A stretch of 64,000 bases of DNA, taken from contig OX359245.1 of the NCBI GenBank assembly GCA_947179485.1, positions 37,869,067-37,933,066 on the forward strand, given 5' to 3'. Every line of letters begins with the position of its first letter. Position 1 is the stretch's first letter. This document shows positions 49,600 through 60,383 of the stretch, piece by piece. The DNA is from Allacma fusca. Its lineage: Eukaryota; Arthropoda; Collembola; Symphypleona; Sminthuridae. The notes under the pieces are model-generated. The model did not search any database, was not told the DNA's origin, and worked only from the letters and a program-made list of their open reading frames with translations. The position numbers and the translations under genes were made by a program.

Positions 49600-50520
49600 T
49601 TGGCATGAAGATCAATTGAGCTTCGAATTTGGTATTGAAGTCCAAGTTGGGGTTCAAGTTTTAATTTTGAAGTAAGTATTGAAGGACAAGTTGGAGCTCA
49701 AGTCTCAGTTTGGAAATTAGGATTGAAGTTCAAGTTGGCATTCAAGTTTGAGCTTTGAATTTAGGAATGAAATTCAGTTTTCCCTGTCCTTTGAGTTTAC
49801 AGTTTGAATGAAAATGCAGTGAGTTTAACTTGAATTTTCAAGTTGTAAATGTCACTTGGAACTTGAAACTTGGAACATAATTGAATTCAAGTATAAATTG
49901 AAAGCTGTAGTTTCACTTGAACATGAAATTTGGGTTTTGGCTAAGTTAAGCATTTTTTGTGTGTACATGGAAAATATAGATTGTCAAATTTTGAATGGAA
50001 AATTAAATTTGACTTCAAATGTGAGTTGTTTTTTGGAGCTCATGTTTCTTTTAAATGGAGATTGTAAATTGAAGATTTGAAGCTGGAAAGTTTAAATTCG
50101 ATGCGAATTCAAGTACGAGTTCACATTTAATTGGTGTCGCTTTGAATTTTTAAATGGCAGATGGTTGTTTAGTTATAAATGACAATATAGTTTAAGTTTG
50201 TGCTAATCGAAAATTATATTTCACTTCAAGTTTGATTTCTGAAAATCAAGTTTCAGTTTAAGTTTGCGTTGCTTCAATGTGACGTTTTAGTTCAAGCTCA
50301 AATTTTGAAAAAAGATTTTGAAAATAAAAAATAAACTAAACAGAAGCTGAATTGAATCTAAAGGTTGAGTTTAAGCTTGGATTTGAGTTCAAGTCCGAGT
50401 GTGAGTTTGAGCTCAAGTTTGGGTTTGAGTTCAAGTTTGAGTATGAGTTTGGATTTTAATTGGAGTTTGAGTTCAAGTTTGAGTTTGAAGTACGAGTCTG
50501 AATTCAAGTATGAATGCACT
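49600..50520. repeat. Degenerate TTCAAGTTTGAGTT array
   Basis: Longest array of the CAAGTTTGAG type. It is cleanest at 50370-50480, where TTTGAGTTCAAGTTTGAGT repeats at 12-18 bp and yields Ser/Leu-rich frames on the plus strand and Lys/Leu-rich frames on the minus strand. Confidence 0.75.
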
Positions 50521-51930
50521 TGGAAGAATAAACTGGAACTCAATAAAAAAATTATATGTATTGCACCGAAATAATACTCGGATGAAAAAAAGAGTGCTAA
50601 AAATAAAATCAAATATTTCCCTCAAAATGTTACAAATGTCAATCGGAACGCCCAAGTTGAGTACGTTCCTTTAAAAGGACACATCGGGCCCGTTAGGAGC
50701 TGGACATAGATTGGAGGCCGGAGTGATCCGAAAATGGAATAAGAGTCCATATTCCGTATAACCCTGTACACATTGATTTGGAGACACAAGGCATGGCTAA
50801 GCCGCTCTCCCTTTGAAATCCTCATCCGACTCCATTTACACAATTGTCAACACGCTCTTGTGCATTTCGTCATCCGTGAGGTAAATTCCTATTCTCCTCT
50901 CCATTGCCCCAAGAACAACATGGGGACCTTTAAATGGGAATTATTCCGACTCGAATCATCTCTCCTTTTCCGGGCTTTGTCTCTCTCGTCCTCCTAACAC
51001 ACAAATCATGTACAGTCCCATCCTTTTACCTTATTTACAACTTCTCTTTCATCCCCATATTACATCTTCTTCCTTCTTCCCTAACCCACATTTCTGACCC
51101 GATCTAATCCTTCCCATCCATCCTCAACATTTTCTCAACTCACTCAAGCCACCTTTGTGGGAACATCAAACAGAGACTTCCAACTTGCACATTAAAACTC
51201 ATTCATTACTACATATTCAAATTCACTTCTGCCACAATCCGAAATTAAATTTCATAATTAAAATCCTCCTCACAATTTATCTATTTTTTCATATATACTT
51301 TTGAAACTACAACCATAAAAGCATATAATTCTGAAGCCCTGAATAATTCCTTAAACAGAGAGCTGTATTCAAAACTTTTGTTTTGCAAATTCTCGGGAAC
51401 ATTTCCATTCAACAGAGTACAAATTCGGGATTTTTTTTCCAAAATATACAATTGTAATAAATTATTCTTAAAATAAATTTTATGCGCTACGTTTAAAACG
51501 CACATGTATCATTCTGCAATGAAGTGTTACAATTGTAATTCGTACAAGAAATTCAATTTCCAAAATGTCCCCTCAAAATTACCAAAGTGTGCTTAAGTGA
51601 TTTCTTTTTTTTTTAGGGAAAAATTGTTTTTTTGCATATAGCTTTATATTTTGTATGCAGCTCATAGATATAGATATAAGAAAAAAATTAAATCCCTGGA
51701 GAGATAAAGTGACGACACAAACCCAGAGCGGTCCGGAGGGTTGGAAATCATTGGGGTCCGTTAAACGATATGATGCTCCGAGGCTAATCATCAATTCCAT
51801 TCGACAAAAAGAATTACAAGCTGAGATTGGAAATCTCCTTTTTTTATCCACTCCCTGAATTGAGCGCTAATTCTGTTTTTCGTCCTTACTATTCCACTGT
51901 GTGACAATTATTATTGTCAACTTGGGCCGG

Positions 51931-51931
<1 letters not shown>

Positions 51932-51964
<33 letters not shown>
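51932..51964. repeat. (GT)16 microsatellite
   Basis: Pure GT tract. Confidence 0.95.
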
Positions 51965-51965
<1 letters not shown>

Positions 51966-54960
51966 TGTCATATTTATTTTACATGCAAACTTATACGTAT
52001 AAAACATATCTACATAAGTGAAGCTATAGGGAAAGATAGGCATACACAAAAGTGTGTGTGGCCATAGAGAAAAAGAGGATTTAGTCCCTTTTAGTCCCTC
52101 ACGGATTTGTCTGACTCTGTGAGGGAATAAGGTCCATTGCATTGGCAGGTAATTGCATTTGGAAATTGAAAACAAAATGAGCTGGCGTGAAATGGGAAAT
52201 GGTAATTTTTAATACCTCCCGGCATCTGTCGTAAATAAGGACATTACACTCGTCCGCATCTCTCCTATATAAATTTATATCTATATCCAGCTTTGGTACA
52301 GACCTAGGTTAAAGTACTACAGTGAGCTCTGCTTCTAGCGGACGTCCTTTTAAAAGGATTTCCTGGATCTTTAAAATTATGACAGTCCCGGAATTACCAC
52401 AAGTTTAAATTTTCTTCCTGAAATAGGGCATTGAGAGTGTTCCGGGAAATTTTGTGGAAATGTGGGAGATGATTGTACAAAAAGAGGAGACTGTATCCTT
52501 GAGTATGGACACATTGAGAGGGGTATTAAGTAGGGCCGGAGAGTGCCCCAGGATTTGAAGGGGAATGGAACAAGGACTTTTTAAAAGGGAACTTTTTGAG
52601 AGGAAGACGTAATCATGGGCTTTACAAGTCCCAGTTTGTTTTTGTAGACATTAGTGAGGAAATCATAATCCAATTTAGGGGGGAAGAAAAAAATAAGGAC
52701 ATTTTGGGAGGTCCGACTCGTTTACCTACCTATACGTGGATAGATACTGTACAGAGCTCACGGGATTTACATTTTTTCCCGATGCGAGTCATTAACTCCA
52801 GAAGAGAGATCCGCCGGAGTTCCCCGACACTGAGATGATCTTCCAGAGAAAAAGAAATCTTGAAGGAGTCTCATAAATGGAGGGGACTGGAGCTGAAATA
52901 ATTACTCGCTTGAGTAAATCAATCTCAATATTTACCTCTTCATCCCGCTAGATTTACATGGCCTGTATATATTACGTTCACTATCTATATATATGTATAA
53001 GGAATTCACTCGGAAGATTTTTTCCTCAAAGATTTTTCTCTCTCAATGATTCAATCTCACAGGATCATTTAAAAAAAATTGTTACGTTAAAAATTGATAA
53101 ATTGCTAAAATTTCAACCCCATTGGCTAAAAAAGGTTCAAAAAAATTCCAAACTAAACTTCAGCATTGTACACAAGAAAAAATAACTATAAATTTCCTAA
53201 TAAGCAAGATTTGTAATTTTTACTCCGACACTATAAATCTCTCTGACTGTAAAAATAGTGTGTATTGATACAGCCAATTGATAATGATTTGCTCGATTGG
53301 AATTGTATAAGAATACGAACCATGTATAGGAAATAATTTCCAAAAGATTACTTCGCTCTAAACTGGACCCGAAGAATGAACAAATGAGGTGGAGTAATGG
53401 TTCCATTTATCCCACTGTATTTCATATGGATTTTTAATACTAATAATGGGGATGACATATATATTTGTGATAAAAGCTCAGATTAGCCTTACATTGTCAC
53501 ACGGGAGAATGTCCATGGAATGTCAGTGTTTACTTAGGCCTGGACTTATTCAAGGATTTGGGGATTTCTTGGCTTTTGTCATACTTTTCCCTTACATATA
53601 TTTTCAATAGATTTTTTTGTTCGTACTCCCCAGCAGCAGCACACTATTCTTATATAGTCCCGTAACAATTATTACAATTGCCAAACAATGAACTCCGTGC
53701 CCTCTGAATGAACTGTTACAATATGTCATGTTTCCTCTGCACCTCATTAACATTCCCTTTAGCCCTCCCCCCTCCATGGAAAGGGGACAATGTCAAGTAT
53801 ACACACACATAGAGACACACACACACACATGGTCTATACACACACTCCATACTTTTTGAAGGGAGTTTTTCTCCAAGGGCTCTTCCCTTATTTTCACGTG
53901 TCAATGGCTCACAATAGGCAGAAAAATCCGGGAGGGGTCTTCTGAGAACTTTATCCTTGTGCAGACGATTAAGTATACACTTTAATCATAAAAAGAAAAA
54001 TTATTCTGGCCCCAGGCCATGCTATCCCGCCCTTATAACTAGTATCTACATTTACGCTCCCAAAACCCACTCTCCATTGAATTTCTCACTTGGGAGTCGA
54101 ATCCAAATTAACTCCTATATATTCCTTACAAATTGGAGAGTTCAATTCGGATGTCAATAATTTCTGTATAGGGATTGTTTTAGCCGGAGGGAGGATAACA
54201 GTATAGTGTGAACTACTAAAAAAAAGGATTATCACTTTATGGGACTCTCTTCAAAAAAAATATGAGAATTTAAGTAAATTTTTATACGGAGGAAATTTAT
54301 TGAGTGTAAAGAGTAATTATCTAAATAAATTTGGTGTTTTTTGTTCAGGGAATCTGCTGAGTTGGAAAATAGTTTTTGTGACAATGTAATTATTAGAATT
54401 GGATGTTGTAAAGAGTGAGGGAAAGGTAGGATGTGGATTTGAAAGGGAAAGTTATAGGGAATTGGGAATGTATGAGATGTGATCATCTTCGTGGAGGAAG
54501 TTCGGTGGAGAAGTTTAATTGTGATTCTTGTGGTGGGTTTGCTATATTACGGCTCTGCTCTGATGTTTTTCGGAGATAAAGGGCTCCTCCTCATCTCTAC
54601 CTCCATCATCAGAGGATTTCAATGAAATTCAAATGGGGAAGGATGCAGATGTGTATGTAAGGGAATAAGTTTTAGGGAAGAGAGTGGAGTTTATATAATA
54701 GACTATTTTATGCGTACTTTGGTTATAAAGGGGGAATCTTATTGTCATGTTGTTTGTGGACTTTGTGTGCTTGTGAAAGGAAGGGCCTTTGGATAGCGTT
54801 ATCAAGATTAAGTGGAAATCAAATGCGGGATATGAGAGTGGTAGAGTTCCAATGACTGAGCATTGTTGTGTTTGTAGGGCTGTGTCACATGGACGGCAGA
54901 ATCATTTCAATGCAAACTAGGTCTTATCTATGTTTTTGGTTGAGTCGACTCTCTAGGAGT

Positions 54961-54988
54961 GAGTGTGTGTGTGTGTGTGTGTATGTGT
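54961..54988. repeat. (GT)n microsatellite
   Basis: About ten GT units, then ATGTGT. Confidence 0.9.
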
Positions 54989-56443
54989 ACTTATGTATAT
55001 TATGTATGTACATAGTAGCCCCTCCGTGTGTAGTACAATGCCGCACAGGGACCTCTCCTGATCTCCTCCCTGATAAGCCTTCCCCGGTGCAGTTACTCAT
55101 TATTAACTTGATTCGATTCTCACGCAACACACTTTCTTCCAGTTCCAAAAACTATCATATATTTCAAGTCATGCTTCAAAATACACATTCTCTCGGCCGG
55201 CTGGCTCCCTCAACAATGAGATTCAAATTCGGGAGAGGACTTGAGGGAAATTTTAAGTTTTCAAAGTTTCTCATATTTCCTTCCTCCTGTGCTTGATTCG
55301 GGCGATCTACGTCACTTTGAGGATATAGGATGGAGCTAGTTATGATTTCACTGTTTTATTTGCGTATGTACACTTGTGCTGGTGCAAGGTGAAAAATTAA
55401 CATTGGGATGACATTATACAGATGTAAGAGGGGAATATGTCGAATATTTTTCATCCTATCGGTAAAATGCATTTGGGAGATTTTGAGAGCAAGAGTTCAC
55501 TGGGGTTACGTAATAAAAATTGTAATGTTTCACTAGAGGTAAAATAAGCTGCTTGCAAGAAAAATTAAAAGCAAAATGGCTGATATGTAGTTTTCATTAA
55601 AATCAAAACGGTTTACGTGCATTAAATATTTTACTTTGATAGTAGTTTATTTTATTTGTAGTGAAAATGTATGGAGACCATTTTGTTTTTATGATGGTTT
55701 GCAAATAGTTCAATTTGTCTTGAGGCGAAACGTCATGAAGTCTATCGAAAATGCATGAAGATCATTTTCCCTGCTCACTGACGATATTCCCTATAAGAGC
55801 AAAAGTATTGGATACTGACTTAGTTACCACAATGATGAGTTCTAGCCTTGTAAGGACTCTGTAAGAATCAAACTGGGACTTTTAGGGTTGCTCTTATGTA
55901 TAAAAGATTGTGCACTGCGTGTGGTGGTAAAATCAGAATTATAGGGGAAATCTGCTAGTCCGAGATATATGTAGGTATTAGTCTTTGTAGCTGGGAAACA
56001 AAATTTGGATACTATGAGACTTAAGAATTGAGTCGGTAGGTGAGATAAATACAAACCTATTCATTGACAACAATTCCGTTGAATGTTGGTTACTAAACGA
56101 ACAGACTCGAGTGATAATAGTAACAACTTAGCCTGAATTTACATCCAACGTCTCAGAAACCGATCCCACTCTGCATGATTAAGTAGAATTGACTTTTATT
56201 TACGAGTCTAATCAACACGAGCAGACAAGCTCAATTGGGTATTCCAGCGGCTACTCTGTCAAAGAATACAATCCAGCATTAGATGATATTTTATAGGCAC
56301 ACTTGTACTTTAAAGCCCGTACCAGTACTTACAGATTATTGTTTTAACATTGTAATTCGGTTTACAAATGGGAGACAAGTTATACTGTGCTAAGTCAGAA
56401 ATAGCAAGTTAATAAAACCAGGAAAGCTGGGACAGACTTGGCA

Positions 56444-56472
56444 AGCTGTCCTTGTCACTAGATCACATGGGA
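56444..56472 (-). repeat. tRNA-Glu-like 5' fragment D2
   Basis: Core with two changes (GTGACAAGGACAGCT). The upstream sequence is TTCAATTT. Confidence 0.7.
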
Positions 56473-56855
56473 AAATTGAATTGACTGAATGCTATTGGCT
56501 AACAACCTCACTTCACATAGACACTTGGACGGTCTCATAAAATACGCAGTCAAGATGACTTGCAAGTAAGGCTGAATGTGGCCTTAATGTCCGGCATACA
56601 GCTGGTTAAGTAATTCCTTGATGGCCGAATCAAATTTGACTAGTTAGATTCTATTCTCCGAGCTGAGCAATTATCCATGCATAGCTTGGCATAGCAATTA
56701 AAGTTCTGCATCTAGTAAGTACATATAAAACCCCCAGCGCCAACTATAACTTTCAAAATTACATCCCAAGAAGGAATTCTGAATTGAGCGAGGAATGTAT
56801 TGAGAGTCGATTGTTATAATCAGAGAATGCTGGAAGAACAGATAGTCTGGAGGAG

Positions 56856-56883
56856 AGCTATCCTTGCCACTAGATCACATGGA
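56856..56883 (-). repeat. tRNA-Glu-like 5' fragment D3
   Basis: Core exact except for loss of one C in the 5' CCC. It is 412 bp from D2 and in the same orientation. Confidence 0.7.
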
Positions 56884-59800
56884 AAAATTAAAGTCAGTAG
56901 TCAGTCGTCTTGGAGCAATTTGTTGTTTCTTGAATCTTAACTTTCCATACAGACATTCAAGGCTTATGCGGAGACTAAAAACAAGGTAATTTCCAAAGAA
57001 GAAGGGTTTGTTCAAAGGAGGAAAAGAGCTCCAAAATGAATTGCTCACCCTTGTCATCATAAGACATCCCTGGAATTTTTCAATGGGAACAAACTGTTGA
57101 GTCTCCTCCATGGACCAAGTCCTCATAGAAATACGTGTGGACGTCCATGTCGACCCGCACTTTGTTACAACTATGAGAGAGAGACATGGAGGAGGTTGCG
57201 GTCATATTAATTGCCCAAATGTTCCACAGTATTTATTTTAAAGTGAAATGGTCTTCTCAGGGGCTGGATAATTGAGGAGATTGTCCTCCAACGCCTTCCA
57301 CCTCCTCCCATCATGTATACTCAGCTCTTGGGTATTTATATTGTAGGTTAGTTGTGGAGTTTTAATTGCCTCGTTCCTTCTTCTCCGGCCTTTGTTTGAA
57401 CAAGTCATAAATCTGTCATCAGAAACTTAGTAGATAATTGTCTGGTCTCTCTCTCTCTCTCGCTCTCAAACGCACACACACATCTACACACACGCAACCA
57501 TAGAAAGCCATTCTTGAACCCTTTCTCTCTCCTCCTTGTTAGTTTAAGCAAGTATTTATTACATGAGCTGGGTTGCCGTCGTAAAACCAAAAGGCTCTCG
57601 TACCTTTCTTGTTAATCATCCCCAAACAACATTTCCTATTTAAATTCTTCACATCTTCCCCCAACACTCTGTAACGTGAGGCTTGCAATTTGTCAAAGCC
57701 TTCCAGTCCGACAGGATGAAACAGACCTGCTACAGTGGGGCCCTTCTATAACGGCCTTCAAGTCTCACTCCTACCCTCACATCAATTTTAATGGGACCAC
57801 TCTTACCCTTAAATGGCACCAGCCCTCCGCTCAAATTTGAAACAAATCCCGTCTACTAAATCCCTTCGGATCCTACTTGTAACATTATTTATCCCTTAAC
57901 CATGTCCCACTATGTACCATTAAGTCTATACATACCTTCAACAAACAATGTATATACACAAAACCTTATAGCCTCAACTACAAGGGTCCTTATAACAAGC
58001 AGACTCGACTACATAAAAATTATTTTCTTGTTCTTTAAAAAAACATTTCCCTTTCTTGTTCTAACTCAACACACATGCTTGTATGTGTGTGTGTGTGTTT
58101 GTATGGGGATATCACTTATAAGATGATTTGTTCTGAAGAATATCGGCAATCGGGGGAACCTGCGACAACTGACTTGTTTATTTGCTGAGTTGTGCTTGTC
58201 GTTGGGGTCGGAGCGTCTCTGTGAGTGAGTCTTGTGTCTAATTTATTGTTTGTCGTCAGCCTTTGATTTCCCTTCCAGTCCCCGGACTCTCAGCTTTGGG
58301 AAGACCTTATCTCAATCTCGGCATTTCCATAGAGTCCTCATTTCAATACAAGTGCCGAGGAGATCGGGCCTTTTCATATACAGAGAGAGAGAGAGAGAGA
58401 GAGCAAAGACAAGACGACGTCCGCGTTTGGAACAAACTTTTAGGTTTTTCTGGTCTAGTGTAATTATAGGGGAAAGGTTGTCCTCTCACATGTAATTTGG
58501 GCTGGTCTTCTGGTTCCATTTATTCTCTTTTTTATCGCCCAACTTTTTTTCCCCCGTCTCTGTACAGAACCAAAGGAACATCTCCAAAAAGCAAATGTTT
58601 ACTCAACGGACAAGTCCAGCATTCACAATTCCTCTTCTCTATGTTGCGGATGGGGAAAAAAATACAACGTTGTCCAAAAAGTCTTTGTGTCCGCCCATGT
58701 TCCCTATTCTCCAACCTGAGGTTGTCATGTACTGTACGATCCCTATGTAAAGGCACTCAAGGTCTCTCAAATCCTCACTTGATCATGTAAACAACCGGCC
58801 TTGTAATGAATCCTAGAGTTGTATCATTGCCTATAAATGCACATATGTAATTACAGATATTTTTCTAAAATTTTCTCCCACTAAAAAAATCCAATGCAAT
58901 TCTAACCCATGACCAGACCTTCAGATTTTATCACAGGGACTCACATCGTGCCAGTTTTACTGTAAATGTAAATTTTAGTGTTACAGCCCTAACCCCTCGT
59001 TCCCGGTGTATTTGTTCTGCATTTTAATTTACATAGGAATTAACGCTCTGGTCCCTGGAACTAATTCCTTGGCCCTTGTACTTGTGAGAGTACAGTGGAC
59101 TCAGGTTGTAGAAACACCCTTTTAAAAGTCAGTAAATTTTTTTATCCCTATTCAAAGGCTTGTGCTACTGTTTTTTTAAATGTATTTTAGCTCCAGATTA
59201 TATGCTCCTATAGTTAGCACATTTATGTACATATGTACATACAGATGCTAGTTCAATAAAGTGTCATTTTTCGGGCAGACTTTTTCAAAAGCATGTGTTC
59301 CCTCTATGGAAGCTTTTGTGTGATTTCATTGGCGGAAATGGATGAGGTATGGTTTTAATAAGGGGCTTGAAGGTGTTGCGGGAATGAAATGACTATAAAT
59401 TAAATTAGATTGGATGAAATGTGAGGACGATGGAGCGGTGTGGGATGAAAGACTTGAATGGTAATTGTTATTCCCGGGGTTGATAGAGAAAAGGACCATG
59501 AAGTGTACGGAGAGTTGTCGTTCCGTCTCCTTGTGAGCAACTCAAATATTTACCCTTTGAACCCTCCCGCTTCTACCTCACCTCTCTTTAATTATCCCGT
59601 GTCCTCCGCCCCATTCATCTTCCTCGAAAAAAAATACGATGAGACTTCTTGTTCAGCTCTAATTCTTCCCATTCATCCCCAGCATTTAATTTGCCAAGGC
59701 TATGACGGACACTTATTATTATCAAGTACACTCAATTTTATTACATCCATTAAAATGATTGCACATGAGGATTGTCCCTCCGCGTGTAATTCCCTCAAAT

Positions 59801-60229
59801 TAAATCCCACAATCACACATGACAATTTCTCTTGAGCCGGAACGCTCTCTCTCTCTCTCTCTCTCTGTATTCACGTCCGTTGACAATGCCAAAAATTTAC
59901 ATAAGCCCACTCACATACGCACTTTTGTTACCTTTAGCCCAATGCTTGATATATTATGCGCCAAAGGTTTCTTTCAGGAATGATACCTTCATATTTTTTC
60001 TTCTAAAGTGTGCATCTGTGATGAATATACTCGGTCATTCCTTAATTATAGAAAAGCCACTGGTTCGTTTTAAAATTCAAATATTTTTCTTCAAGGGATA
60101 TTAAATTATAAGACACTGACCCTGTAATGGAATTATTGTAAAATAAAATCCAGGAATTTAAAATTTTAAGGAAGGAAATGCACATGAATATATGATTAGG
60201 CCGACATAATTAGTAAAATTTTATTTTAA
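56884..60229. other. No gene seen
   Basis: TACAGTGGGG/TACAGTGGAC sequences at 57731 and 59091, several GA/CT tracts, and TACATATGTACATA near 59227. No exon recognised. Confidence 0.45.
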
Positions 60230-60247
60230 TGGTCCTTCGAGCCGGAT
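60230..60247 (+). repeat. tRNA-Tyr 3'-end complement (primer-binding-site-like), copy 1
   Basis: TGGTCCTTCGAGCCGGAT is the reverse complement of the last 15 nt of metazoan tRNA-Tyr plus CCA. Genomic tRNA genes do not encode CCA, so this looks like the primer binding site of an LTR retroelement or a reverse-transcribed tRNA end. No LTR could be delimited. Confidence 0.6.
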
Positions 60248-60365
60248 TATAATTTTGATGCGGGATTTAGTAAAAGAATCCCGTATATAGTAGAATTGTA
60301 CGGAGTATGGTAGGGAAAGACAAGATGTTCAAAAAATAACGACTATTGTAATAATAAAACTAGCA

Positions 60366-60383
60366 TGGTCCTTCGAGCCGGAT
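60366..60383 (+). repeat. tRNA-Tyr 3'-end complement (primer-binding-site-like), copy 2
   Basis: The same 18-mer, 136 bp downstream and in the same orientation. It is preceded by AGCA, compatible with an LTR ending in CA. The flanks of the two copies do not match each other. Confidence 0.6.

Larger units (their letters stand above)
50521..56443. other. No supported gene in 5.9 kb
   Basis: GT tracts at 51932 and 54961, and a TACAGTGAGCTC sequence at 52318. A 67-codon frame at 51655-51858 has protein-like composition but no recognisable family or exon partners. Confidence 0.45.
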
